From NCBI GenBank assembly GCA_021464525.1, contig JADRCO010000833.1, positions 1 through 25,813 on the forward strand: a stretch of 25,813 nt of DNA, in the 5' to 3' direction. Below the pieces are notes generated by a model, which was not told the DNA's origin, made no database searches, and saw nothing but the letters and a program-made list of their open reading frames with translations. Source of the DNA: Rhizophagus sp. LPA8_4_AMF (lineage: Eukaryota > Glomeromycota > Glomeromycetes > Glomerales > Glomeraceae). The translations under genes were made by a program, and so were the position numbers. Positions within the stretch are counted from its first letter, which is position 1. Each line of letters begins with the position of its first letter. Positions 1 through 10,611 of the stretch are shown here, one piece after another.

Positions 1-260
1 CCCAAAATTGCCAAAATTGCCAAAATTAATGCTAATTCTAGCTAATCCAACTATATGGATTAATAACTATTGCAAGATTGGCGCAAAAAGTATAATCCCG
101 GCCAGAATTAATGACGTAATATGAAATTTCCTTTTTCGGAATTTTGTGCAATACTTGTGCTACCCATTTCTCCAATTTTGATGGGAAACATAATTTCCTT
201 TTTTGGATATTTGTGTAACGTTACGTGATTAATCCGAGGTTGTTACAAATAAGCCGTATA
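1..260. repeat. Short direct repeats at left edge
   Basis: The window opens with three copies of a 9-bp unit (ccaaaattg). At about 121 and 187 two similar stretches of roughly 40 bp follow, both of the form AAATTTCCTTTTT-GGA-TTTTGTG. A 'GTTACAAATA' motif recurs at 241-290. This looks like the decayed end of a dispersed repeat. No coding signal is seen on either strand. Confidence 0.45.
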
Positions 261-287
261 ACAGGATGTTACAAATACATTTTTTCT

Positions 288-760
288 ACTTTTAATTATA
301 AAACCAAAAATTCCTTTAATTGCAAAATGAAAGAAAACTTAAAGAAAGAAAAAGATATTAGAAATAAGAAGAAATTTCTTTAATTATGAAATGGAAAAAA
401 AAAAGAAAAGATATTAGAAACAAGAAATGAGAAATGAGAAATAAAATAAAAATAAAAAAGAAAAAAAATGTACCTTTGATTATAAAACCAAAAAACTCTT
501 TAATTGCAAAATAAAAGAAAGATTTAAAGAAAGAAAAAGATATTATAAATAAGAAGCATGAAGTAAGAAATGAAAAAAGAAAATAAATGTATTTTTAACT
601 ATAGAACTGAAAAATCTCTTTGACTGCAGAACTTAAGAAAATCTAAAAAGAAAATAAATATTAGAAGTAAGAAACAAAAAGTAAAAAATAAAACAAAAAG
701 AAAAAAAATAAAAATGTATCTTTAAAATAAAAAAACTGCACAAAATAAAAAAAAGATTAT
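288..760. repeat. Degenerate purine-rich tandem repeat
   Basis: A unit that begins near TTGATTATAAAACCAAAAA and continues through CTTTAATTGCAAAAT into an A/G-rich tail (AAAGAAAGAAAAAGATATTA) recurs at about 291, 475, 592 and 712. A shortened copy lies near 375. The last three full units are about 117-120 bp apart. The copies differ at many positions, so the array is old. No reading frame runs through it. Confidence 0.6.
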
Positions 761-1226
761 CTGATAAACAAATAAACATAGAGGTAAGTAATAATAATTT
801 CACCTTAAGATAAGAAATAAATTTTCCTTTTTTTAAAAAAAATATTATGTTTTTGTATTAAAAATCAATAAAATAAAATAAATATAATGAATAAATATTT
901 AATAATTTAATAACTTTTAATTTGTTTATATTTACAAAAAATCTTGCAATAATTTTCAAATTACAGTAATATTTATAAAGATACAATATTATTTCATAGA
1001 TATTTTTTTTTTAAAAAATATTTGAAGAAATAAAATATAATAGAAATATACTCTATTTATATCTTTTAATTAATAAAAATTATCATTCCAATTCTTCTGG
1101 AAAATTGGAAAATTTGATTATAAAAAGTTACAATATGTGAATAATTTTGAATTAAATAATTATATATATTAAATGATTTTTTAGTTTTAATAGATTATTT
1201 ATAAACCCTTTTCATAATTATATTAA
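761..1226. other. AT-rich intergenic, nothing recognised
   Basis: Very AT-rich sequence with homopolymer runs and no open frame of useful length. No RNA gene or clear repeat boundary is visible. Confidence 0.5.
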
Positions 1227-1389
1227 ATATGGGATGAGTGCAGGGAAAAGAGACCAAATTGAAATTTTTCTCAAAAAAAAGTTCTTAAGTAAAATAGATG
1301 TAGATTTGATCATTTGATCCAGAATATTTGTTATTTTAAAAAAAAAATTTTTGTCAATTTGGTTCCTTTTTCCAGCACTCATCCCATAT
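1227..1389. mobile_element. Fold-back MITE, about 163 bp
   Basis: The two ends are inverted repeats of about 30 bp. The left arm begins ATATGGGATGAGTGCAGGGA; the reverse complement of the right arm begins ATATGGGATGAGTGCTGGAA. Both arms continue through a shared ACCAAATTGA and then into A/T tracts. The interior of about 100 bp has no coding potential. The flanking ATAT on each side could be part of the arms or a short target-site duplication, so the superfamily is not decided (a TA-type insertion would fit). It is non-autonomous by size and would fold into one long hairpin. Confidence 0.8.
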
Positions 1390-2350
1390 GCTATATCAGA
1401 TATGTTAAGTTAATAAATTTATTATTTTATTATATTTTGTATTAATTAATGTATTAACTAACACTGACTAGTTATTACAACTGGAATTTAATTAACAATA
1501 AAGCTATTGCAAAATAAATCAAAATATGCCTATTATTAAAAAAAACTAACCTAATGCTATGGTAAAAAAATTGGTTTAAGTTTTCTACTTTATAATTGCT
1601 TTTACAACTCTTTTACAACTTGTATAATTCATATAAATCCTCCTTAATATATAATACTCCCATTCTTTTTCATATAAAAAATGACCAACAATGATTAAAA
1701 TAAAAATTTCGTTCATTATTGAAGAATTTTAAATAATTCTTTCAAAAAAATATTTTAATTTGCTTTTTATGAAGAAAAATAATACAATAAAATGATTAAT
1801 GGAACCAATCCAAAGTAAAGAGCTAAAAAAAGTCAGAATAGTTTTTGAAATAGAGCTGATTACTTCAATTAATGATGACTATACATACTTTAATCGCACA
1901 GTTTTGCTGTAAATTTTATTGATTTTGAATATTTACAGTCTACATGCTTTATCTAATTACTAAAATCAGAATTAGATTTGGTAATTTTCTGAATTCGATC
2001 TTAAAATAATTATATCGTTTGTTGAACCAACTTCTAACTCATTTTTTTGTTACTCTCAAGGTGAATTTTATCGAAGAATTATTTATGCATTACATGCATT
2101 TTATATATATGTAATAAAAATATGTATAATTTTACTTTTAAATTACCATTTTAAAAGTAAAAAAAAAAGAAAATAATAGTTTTTACAAAAACTTTAAAGT
2201 TTTAAATAATATTATTTTGAATATTACTGGAAGATTAATAAATAACTGAAATTAGTTTATTGTAATAGATTTATTAAAATTTTCATAAACATATTAATTA
2301 ACCTGCAACTTAACAATAACTTATCATTATGTTTTATGAAATATGCATTA
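1390..2350. other. AT-rich intergenic downstream of capping-protein gene
   Basis: No gene-like reading frame on either strand. The last few hundred bases before 2350 are presumably the 3' untranslated region and polyadenylation zone of the minus-strand capping-protein gene. A TACTCCCATT motif at about 1655 recalls Tc1/mariner MITE ends, but no matching inverted partner was found. Confidence 0.5.
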
Positions 2351-3888
2351 TTACTTGTTTGCTGTAGGTCCCGGCTCGGCTATCTTTGTAAATGAAAGTT
2401 CTTGTCCAATTTTGTAATTCAAAATCTAGATAAACCATAAATAAAGAACAAGACGCTTAATAATAAACAACAAAAAATATAATCGAACATCATATTATCA
2501 TTCTGACCTTATCCCAGTCTAATTTTTGACGCGTCAATGGAAGAGAACGTCTCAAACTTTTGAATGTATTTTCTGATAATTCAATATATGATTCATTAAC
2601 GGCTGTTTGATATTCATTCTCGGCTTTTCCAATTAATCTAACATACGCAGCTGCTGCAGCGGCTGGATTCTATAGAAATTTAATTACACTTAATTAGTTG
2701 TTTTACGTATATAACGTCTATTTTGGTTTATTTACCTCCGCAGTTGTTGAAGTTTCAACTTCAATATCTTTATTAGAATCCAACTGAACATTTCCATCTT
2801 CATAATAATGTACGTTCACCTTTATGTTCCCTTTCAATTTACCAGATTCTGGATTTACGACCCACGTTGAACGCCATCGACCATTCCTATCAATAGTATA
2901 TGAAGTTTAGTAATTGTACTTCAAGTGTCTTATAATCTCAGAAAGTAACATACCAAAAATTAGATGAGTTATATTTATTATCCACAATAGCAATTGTTAT
3001 TGTTCCATTCTCTGTAGAATAAACACTTGATACACCATCCTTGAAATGGTCTTCAACATAATTTGTAATAGCAGCTTCTACCGCAGTTCTAAGCGGTTCG
3101 GTTTCTTCAACAGGAGGGTGTGGTTCAACTTCCGCAGCTCTCTCAATAATTCAAATTTTTTTATAAATTAGACATTGATAACGCATAGATCAACAAAATT
3201 ACGTAAATATATTTATATATAATCTAATATAAGATATACTTGAATTATAACCTTACTCGATTCATATGATCAAACCTGAAAGCTTGGTGAGATTTCGGAT
3301 CTAAATATAAATCATTTTCGATTTGTCCGAACTTAGATACTAAAACCTGGAGTCGCAATAATTATTTGTTCTGAATAAAGAACTTCCAATGAATTTATGT
3401 AAATTGAAAAGTTAAGAAGTTACTTGATTTTCTTGACCAGGAAGTTTTACGGTGATATATTGTTCGGTATTGTATTCCCGTAAGGCATCCAGAATTCCAG
3501 TCTGAAGCGCAGGGTCATCAGCCATCAAAACACGAACATCTAAGTAATAAAGATGATTTAACAATTTGATTAAATTGTTAAATTAATTATTTGAAAAAAA
3601 AAGAACTTTGGTTTAAAAAGTCACCGAAGTGAACCAAAATTAAAATTATGCAAAAAAAAATTGTTATAAAACTGAATGCAAGTTATCGTTTCCGACTAAC
3701 TACTGGAACTTATGAAAGCCTTATGAAAAATTACAGAGTAAATACGTCACACACCATCCAATTATTTTTTTAAACTAAGAAGACTTACCGTTGAAAACTT
3801 CATCGGCTTCACCAGGTGGACTACTTAGTAAGAAATTAGTGACGATTTTTAGTTTTTCTTCCGTACTCAAATCTCTCAATTCTTCCAT
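2351..3888 (-). CDS. CAP1: F-actin-capping protein subunit alpha (7 exons)
   Basis: Alpha subunit of the CapZ heterodimer, which caps actin filament barbed ends together with a beta subunit. Exons on the minus strand, 5' to 3': 3888-3789, 3539-3424, 3346-3257, 3141-2954, 2886-2736, 2669-2508, 2425-2351. They join in frame to 293 residues, close to the usual length of about 286. Family landmarks seen: FLLSSPPGEADEVFNDVR near the N-terminus; a TAVEAAITNYVEDHF segment; NGRWRS followed by VHYYEDGNVQL; KAENEYQTAV; and LRRSLPLTR with the tentacle-like end WDKILNYKIGQEL. The start at 3888 is the first ATG after in-frame stops. The last exon is only 24 codons. Without the intron at 2507-2426 the protein would read into a stop and lose the C-terminal tail that binds actin. 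The gene is divergent from RXT3, with a 425-bp gap. The gene name follows yeast usage. Confidence 0.95.
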
Positions 3889-4313
3889 GTTTAAGAGAGA
3901 AATTTTGATTTCATTAAGTGATAAGAATGTCAGTACATTTTCGCATTATCACATTCTTACTATCACAATACTATTCCATTTGTTTATTATATCATACAAT
4001 GACGCATTTTTAAATTTAAAAAAATGGTATGGTGCCGTTTTTTGTCATACTTATGATAAAGCTTTAGATTGATTTATCGTAATATCTGATAAAAGTATAA
4101 ATTTGTAACCATTTCCTTATCCGGTTATCAGCATTTATACGATTATATGTTGTCGGTGTACATATAAATTTGATTTTCAATGTTGATCAATAATTTTTTG
4201 TTTAGCCAATGTTTAATAGTGATCCACTTTGACAATTTAGAAGTCTTAAATTACAGATATCAAATTTTCTTCGTTTCATTTGAAAAGATATTGTCACTTA
4301 AATATCTTTAAAA
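3889..4313. promoter_or_regulatory. Shared divergent promoter, CAP1 / RXT3
   Basis: A 425-bp gap between two genes transcribed outwards. It contains several GATA-type cores (GATAA at 4088, TTATC at 4117 and 4125), but in sequence this AT-rich that number could arise by chance. No clear TATA assignment can be made. Confidence 0.4.
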
Positions 4314-6449
4314 ATGGAACGTTCTTCTACGCATAAACGTCCTTTGTTAGAAGAGTCATCTTTACCTTTACCTGACTCTAATAACATCCCTTTGTCTGAA
4401 TCCCAAGCTAAACGAATCAGACTTACTCTACCTCCAATTTCCTCTGCTTTTCCACCGCCAAATGTCTCAAACTCTTACTCATCATACAAACCAGCTTTTC
4501 CTCCATCAATACACGATAATAACAACTTTATTTTACCACCGTACTCACCAATGTTGTTGAATCCACCACATGAGTTACCTTCGATTGATTCATTATGTTC
4601 GTTACCTCCTTTAACTAATTTTATTCAACCAACTGCGCTTCCAGTTAATCCCATGTCAGTTTCAGCCATTCTTTCAAATGAAGAACCATTTGCTAGGAGA
4701 GCTGATACTAATAGCAACGAAATTGGTCCACTTGATTATCATACGTCGCCAAGTATGAGCCCTGCTACCAAAGAATTATCTTCCTCATTACCTACACCTC
4801 TCAAAGAAGCTCAGGCCATCATTGAGGGGATGAGCGAAATTGAAAATATGCATAGAAAGCGACGGATGGAAAGAGAAAATAACGTTGTTAGAGATCAAGA
4901 TCAGGGTGGAATCGAAAATGTTAATCAAAATTTCGCATCCAATGACAGCGAAGGGGATGACGGAATTGAAGGCGAAAATGAAGGAGAAAACGAAGGTGAA
5001 TATGATGAGGAAGAACATGATGAGGAAGAAAATGGGTATGACAATGAGCTGCATAGTTATGATTATCATGATAAATCAAGCCTCATGGAACCACAAGTGG
5101 TTGTTGAAAATGATGAAACTTTAAACATGGAAGGTCGAGAGGAACGCCATTTAGGTATGATATTTTCTTTGGTTTCTAAGTAATAGGATGATCTGAGTAA
5201 AAAAGTAACCTAAATTTTTAAATATGTTTTTCTTTATTAAAATTATTATTCAAATTAGGCCATGTAATCTATAATCCCAAGGAAATTTTACCTCCACTTG
5301 AATTTCATGAAAACGGACTATTAGAAATATGGATTGAGTCGAAATATCTGACTTGGTTTAATGAGAAAGTTAGAAAGCACTTTTTATGGGGCACAGATGT
5401 ATATAGTGACGATTCTGATGTTGTAGCAGGTATTAACTTATTATCTGATTTTAATTTTTGCCATTTGTTATTTAATAATTTGACAACTTTTTACTCTAAA
5501 GTGCTCATCCATACTGGTCACTATACCCCCCCTCCGTCTATATCTGAATGGACTCCTAATTATCCCGATCATGATTTATGTGTTACGATTCGTGTCTTGC
5601 CCAAATTGGTCCAATATACCTCAACTGTGCGTGAAGGATATAAAAGTCGCTCATGGGGTAATCATCATGGCGTTAGTTATAAGATTGAAAGTGTTCGTAA
5701 GATGAAGGTAAGGATTTTATATTCATGCATTAAACTGAATGATTCTGTAATAATGTAAATTTTAACTTACAGAAGGGAGAAGCTATCGGTCGATCTAGAG
5801 GTAAAGGAAGAAAAGAACGGTTGCGAAGATTTCACGAGATGAGAAAGCGAGCATTTAGCGAAGTTCCTGATAATCCGTCCGATATACACGTTCTCGTTTT
5901 TAACAATGAAGGAGATCCTTGGTATATATTTTTATTGTTTATCATAACTATATAAATATAATCCGTATTTATTATTCTTCCCGTTTTAGCTATAAATACA
6001 ATCAGCACATGATGGATGAAGAAGAACTTCGAAAACAGCTCGAGACAAACGTCTTATATCTGGAAAACGACGAAGAACGGTAAATAACAAAATCATTTAT
6101 TATATTTATCGAATTATATTTAGTAAGATAAATACAAATATATAAATAATAATATTTATGAATTAGGTATGAGATATCATATCATGCTGAACGCAGAAAA
6201 TATCGGTTTGCTATTGTAGCAACAAATGCATATTTAGGAACACGAACAATTTTCAAAGACCAAGAAGCAACAGTCTTTCCTCTTCAAGGATCTAACCTGG
6301 ATGAATTGATCCGCGATGATTTAGAGTTGAGAGAAATGACATGGAATGTCGTTGGGGTTATTGTTGCTGATAAAACTAACCCACAACATAGCTTGCTTTG
6401 TATATCAAAGCGAGTGTATTGGAGACGCAAAACCGAATGCAACGGATAA
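4314..6449 (+). CDS. RXT3: Rxt3-domain transcriptional regulator (Rpd3L histone deacetylase complex, 6 exons)
   Basis: Likely subunit of the Rpd3L histone deacetylase complex, a nuclear co-repressor. Exons: 4314-5154, 5259-5429, 5502-5707, 5773-5921, 5990-6079, 6167-6449. They join in frame to 579 residues. Residues 1-170 are Pro/Ser-rich and low in structure, with a basic QAKRIRL patch. Residues about 200-250 are strongly acidic (repeats of EGENEGE and DEEEHDEEE). The Rxt3 domain begins at about residue 282 and contains the hallmark LWGTDVYSDDSDVVAVLIHTG (about 323 onward), a WGNHHGVSYKIESV segment, and an RSRGKGRKERLRRF basic helix. The tail ends with WNVVGVIVADKTNPQHSLLCISKRV. A stop-bearing 104-nt intron lies after the acidic region, so reading exon 1 alone would give a false 289-residue protein. 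The domain assignment rests on recalled motif similarity. Confidence 0.88.
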
Positions 6450-6741
6450 AAAAACTTGCTTTTCTTTGTTATCGATAAAAAAACGAACTTTTTTTACTTA
6501 AAAATTTCTTATGTTTCAATACTACTACTTTTTTTGTAGACGGAAACTCCCAAGAAAATATATTAGTGAGTTTCCTGTGGACAATCATTTTATATATACG
6601 TATGTCTAATGATTATTCATAGTTAATTAATTGTTTTTATAGCTATTATCAAAAAAAAAGTATGTAAATACTTGCAAAACAATTATAAGGTAAAGAAAAA
6701 TAGATATGTAAAGATTTATTATTAGAAGTTAAATCAAAGTC
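6450..6741. other. Convergent 3' gap between RXT3 and VAT1-like gene
   Basis: A 292-bp tail-to-tail interval that must hold both 3' untranslated regions. It is rich in A/T homopolymers. No separate feature is seen. Confidence 0.5.
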
Positions 6742-7995
6742 TCAATTAAAATTTACATTAAGTACAACTTTACCAACAGTGTTACCAGACTGAAGTAAAG
6801 TTAGAGCTTCAACAAGCTGATCAAATTCAAATTCATGACCAACGTGAGGAGCTTCCAATTGCAAAGTTTGCATACTATTAAAAATTTGATTTAATCTTTC
6901 GGCTCTTTCATAAATATGAATTAAATTGAATCCAAGAAGCTAATTAAATAAATAAAATAAATGTTAAAAAATATTACATTAAATATTAATATACTATTTA
7001 AAACGAATATTACCGATTTATTTTCTTGTATGATTTCCATTGGATCAATTTTAGGTCTCCAAATGTATTTCCAACCTAGTTTTACCCATTCAAAAATATT
7101 CCAAATAGGATGTAAATTACCGGTAGGAGTGAAACTAGCAGAACCAAATAACACTAATCTTCCTTCTTTAGCTAATAAATTATAATTAGGCCAAAACCAT
7201 TTGCCCATAACACTATCTAAAATAATATCATAACCATCTTGTTCTTGCAATCCTATTCCCAATAAAGCTTGTCTCGATCTTTTTTCAAAATCACTTGAAG
7301 GATCACGTAATATAAATGTAAAATTTTCATTTGCTGCATATTTCTGATTAAGTAAATCAAGTTTAGAAGGTTTACCCACTGTACCCACAACTTTAACATT
7401 TTTATATTTTGAACATATAGAAAGTGCTAATAATCCACATCCTCCTGCAGCTGAATGAACCAAAACTGTTTGATTATCACTAATTCTACCTAATTCTGTT
7501 AAAGCGTAAAATGATGTTAATGCTTGAACCTATTTTTTTAAAAAAAAAAAATTTTTTTTTTTATTAGTAAATAATAACAAAAAAATTAATTAATCAGAGT
7601 TATTCTTTATTTACCACGTAAGCAGCGGCTTGTTGATCTGTCCAATGATCGGGAGTTTTCTTAACATATTCTTCACCGACGTTCAGGAAAGTAGCGAATC
7701 CACCAAATCTTGTAGCACCATATACTCTTTTACCTAACCATTCACTTTCTTCCAGGCCATCTCCTACACTTTCAATTATACCACTAAATTCTAATCCTGG
7801 TATAAATTTTCCTTTGGGCGTAGCAGAATAAAGGCCAAATATTGAAAAAATATCCGCAAAATTTAATCCTATACTTTTCACTTGTACTCTTAAGTGTTTT
7901 GGAGGGGGCGGTGGTAGTAATTCTTCTTCCAGTACTAAATTTTCAAATGTACCTTTAGTTGGGACTGACCAAATTTTTCTAGTTATTGAAGTCAT
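6742..7995 (-). CDS. VAT1-like quinone oxidoreductase (MDR superfamily, 3 exons)
   Basis: Medium-chain dehydrogenase/reductase of the zinc-free quinone oxidoreductase type, expected to use NADPH. Its closest resemblance is to the synaptic-vesicle VAT1 family. Exons: 7995-7615, 7529-7014, 6939-6742, giving 364 residues. Landmarks: a GroES-like N-domain with SIGLNFADIF (about 41-50) and FIPGLEFSGIIESVGDG (about 64-80); a nucleotide-binding VLVHSAAGGCGLLAL stretch (about 149-163); the YNLLAKEGRLVLFGSAS strand-helix-strand; and a C-terminal ALTLLQSGNTVGKVVL. No structural-zinc cysteine cluster is seen. The frame stays open upstream of 7995, but that extension begins only with TTG, so the ATG at 7995 (MTSITRKIWSVP) is chosen. 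The gene lies between RXT3 (convergent) and DIA2 (same strand, 289 bp away). The natural substrate cannot be told from sequence. Confidence 0.9.
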
Positions 7996-8160
7996 TTTTT
8001 TCCATGGGAAAACGCGCGAAAATTTCTCGTCTTTATATAATCTCAAAATCAATGATACGTAATATTTATGATCGTCGGCTGATCTTCACACGCCACACAA
8101 ATTTGAACATTGTTAACTTTAAATAGAAAAAAAGCATTTCATAAGCACATACAAATTTGG

Positions 8161-8216
8161 CACGTGTTTCTAGTTAGATTAATCAAGCAAAGAAAACATC
8201 GTGCATAATTCACGTG
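8161..8216. promoter_or_regulatory. Pair of CACGTG boxes upstream of VAT1-like gene
   Basis: Two perfect CACGTG palindromes at 8161-8166 and 8211-8216, exactly 50 bp apart, lie 166-221 bp upstream of the VAT1-like start codon. CACGTG is the core site of bHLH factors such as Cbf1 and Pho4 in fungi. A third ACGTG half-like site follows at 8221. Function is inferred from motif and position only. Confidence 0.45.
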
Positions 8217-8284
8217 TTAAACGTGTCTTCAATTTTATAAAAGTTCGAGATACATATAAAAATCTCATGCGCATTTATTAACAA

Positions 8285-10310
8285 TTAAAACTTTCCCCGA
8301 AACTCATAACTAACAATACCGTTTTTTCCAAGAATCTTTCTTGCATATTCTATCGCATCAGGGGCAACATTATAACATTCTTGCAAGACCAAATGTTTCA
8401 AAGTATTGCCACATTGTCTAACCAAAGCTCCAACACCACTTCCAGTCACGTTTTTACACCATGTGAAGTTAACTTCCCTTAAACTTTTGCAATGCGAACC
8501 CATTTCTTTTAAGGTTTCATCAGTAATGTTTGAATTTCTTTGTAAATCAATCACTTCCAATAAAGGTCCGCAATCTGACTTTATGACATTTATAACGCCA
8601 GCATCAGTAATTCCTGGAGATTTTCCAATATATAGTACCCTTAACTGTTTGCAGTGATTTCCAATAAGTTGCATTGTCACATCCGTCAGATAATTATTCG
8701 ACATAATGTCGAGTTCTTTCAATTTACTGCATGATTGAACTAGTTTTCGGATACAACCGTCTGTTAAACTTTGACATTCATTCAAGCTGAAGGTACATAA
8801 ATGTGTGCAATTTCTAGCAAATGTCTCAAAAGCATCATCTAATGTAAGATATTCTACCGTCGGTAAATCACCTCTCATCCGCAGGGATTTCAAATTTACA
8901 AAATTTTTCATATTGTCTAAAGACTTGGTGGCTAATCCACTAATTCCAGCTAAATCAAGACGAACAAGCTTCGGAAATAAAATATTAAAATAATCGATCA
9001 CACTTCCCATTACTTGGTCACAACATTGTAAGTTGATATCATTCAGTTTTGAAGCCTTATTATCCACAATTGCTGGATTGAATGCCTCTGTAGTTAGACT
9101 ATTACAGAACGATAGATTCAAAGATTCCAGGTGCCTACACCTCGATAATATGACAGATAATGTCATATTAGTGATGTCTGATTTTGAAAAATCAATTGTA
9201 TTCAAATTTAAACCAATCGTCTTGACAAACGCTCTTATGTTCTCGTCAGAAATATTTGAGTCTGACAGAACTATGCACTGTAAGCGGTCACACGGAATTT
9301 CTCTAAGGGCCAACAACGCTTTATCTGTTACTTTTGGAGAATCACCACAAATCAATTTTCTGAGGCGTCTTCCCCCTCGTTTAGCGTAAACGCGGATTGT
9401 CTGGTCATCAAGAGCATTAGTATTACGAAGTGGTCTCTCAAAATTTATATCACGCCATAAAACTTCCGACGAAAGGATATAATTCCGCCAAGTTTTGGAC
9501 ACGGCTGTAGCTTTGCAAAGACTTGTAAACGGAAGTCTCTTCAAAACATCATCTCTAAGTTCGGGCGGAAGAAAGCGCATCATGTCACATGTTTTAGAGG
9601 AATCAGACTTCTTAAAGGGATGTTTAATGGTGAGTAATGTTCTTACATATTTGATTATTTCATTATCAAAATACCAAACTTACAAGAAATTTGTTTTGTA
9701 ATTCTTCACTTTGTTTTTGTAGCAACTGTATTAAGTAAGGCTAGTGAGACTCTTGATATATTGGTGATAAACTCGAAATAAAATGTTACCTTATAATATT
9801 GGTCTTTGATTTTAACATGTGATAATCCAATATTGTAAATTTTGATTGCCTTATCTGCCTGATTCAGTAATCTATAAACTTTTCCAGTACGAAGATAAGC
9901 CTAAAAAAAAAATGAAAAGTAAAATCTTGATCCTAACTTAACATTTAGATAAATTCGTCCACATTTAATAATTACTTTTACTGCAGTTTTGTCCAATTTA
10001 ATCATGGACAACGCGTCTTGTAATGCATCATCTAACTGACCAAGTTTTTCTAACGTTGAGGCGCGATAGTCATAGAATGGGATACAAGTTGGTACCAAAT
10101 TAATTGCCTTGAAGAAAAAAAAAAAAATGAACCCGAATTAAATTAGACAAGAATAAATCAAAATATAAAAATAATTATTTAACAAACTTTCGTAAGTAGT
10201 TCTTGTGCTTTTGCAAGCTCGTTATTCTTTAAAGCTTCTTTTGCTTCATTAAAACACTGCAAAGCGTATTTTTGGTTTATCTCTTGAGTCTCATTTCCTC
10301 TTTTATACAT
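8285..10310 (-). CDS. DIA2: Dia2/Pof3-type TPR-F-box-LRR protein (5 exons)
   Basis: Likely substrate receptor of an SCF ubiquitin ligase. The Dia2/Pof3 family acts at replisomes and in genome stability; yeast Dia2 drives ubiquitylation of the CMG helicase. Exons: 10310-10188, 10107-9943, 9900-9790, 9725-9684, 9610-8285, joining in frame to 588 residues (S. pombe Pof3 is of similar length). Residues 1-147 hold TPR helices: NEAKEALKNNELAKAQELL, then FYDYRASTLEKLGQLDDALQDA, then AYLRTGKVYRLLNQADKAIK. The F-box is at about 160-205 (LPPELRDDVLKRLPFTSLCK, ending near W for Skp1 binding). From about 215 to the end there are ten or more cysteine-containing LRRs (CKSLREVNFTWCKNVT type). The TPR-F-box-LRR order is the diagnostic feature. 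The LRR exon carries its own Met at 9583, but the upstream TPR exons join in the same phase. The second donor is GTTAAG, slightly unusual. Divergent from ATP19. Confidence 0.9.
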
Positions 10311-10611
10311 TTTTATTATAAATACTTCATTAGCTTCCCTAGAAGACTGAGAAGACTGAAAACGTAAGAATGATAAATTCGCGTATTTCGGTTACGTGTC
10401 AATATCAGTAGATATCCGCAGATAATCAGCCCAGATTTGATTGGATGATAGGCAAATATAAAATAACCCAAAATAATTTTTTTTTTTTTCAGAGCAGCTC
10501 TGTATCATTATAGGTAATTAAAGTTAATAAAATTGTTTTCGGACATAGGAATTCTTCGAATAAATATTTTACTTAATAATTTCTTATTTTTAGAAAAAGT
10601 CTAATAATACC
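10311..10611. promoter_or_regulatory. Shared divergent promoter, DIA2 / ATP19
   Basis: A 301-bp gap between two outward genes. It holds a perfect palindrome CAGAGCAGCTCTG (10490-10502; six-base arms around a central A) next to a 13-nt T run. A TTCTTATTTTTAG tract just before the ATP19 ATG could be the acceptor of a 5' UTR intron, but no donor is certain. Confidence 0.4.

Noticed and set aside
1650-1790. Tc1/mariner-like end (TACTCCCATT)
   Set aside because: No convincing inverted partner or TA duplication could be found.
3791-4072. Plus-strand 93-codon frame
   Set aside because: Antisense of the first exon of the capping-protein gene; the minus-strand reading is the conserved one.
4788-5124. 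Overlapping frames on both strands inside RXT3 exon 1
   Set aside because: They arise from the repetitive GAA/GAT acidic codons of RXT3 and have no independent support.
8406-9389. Several plus-strand frames antisense to the LRR exon
   Set aside because: LRR codon periodicity often leaves the opposite strand open; none has recognisable content.
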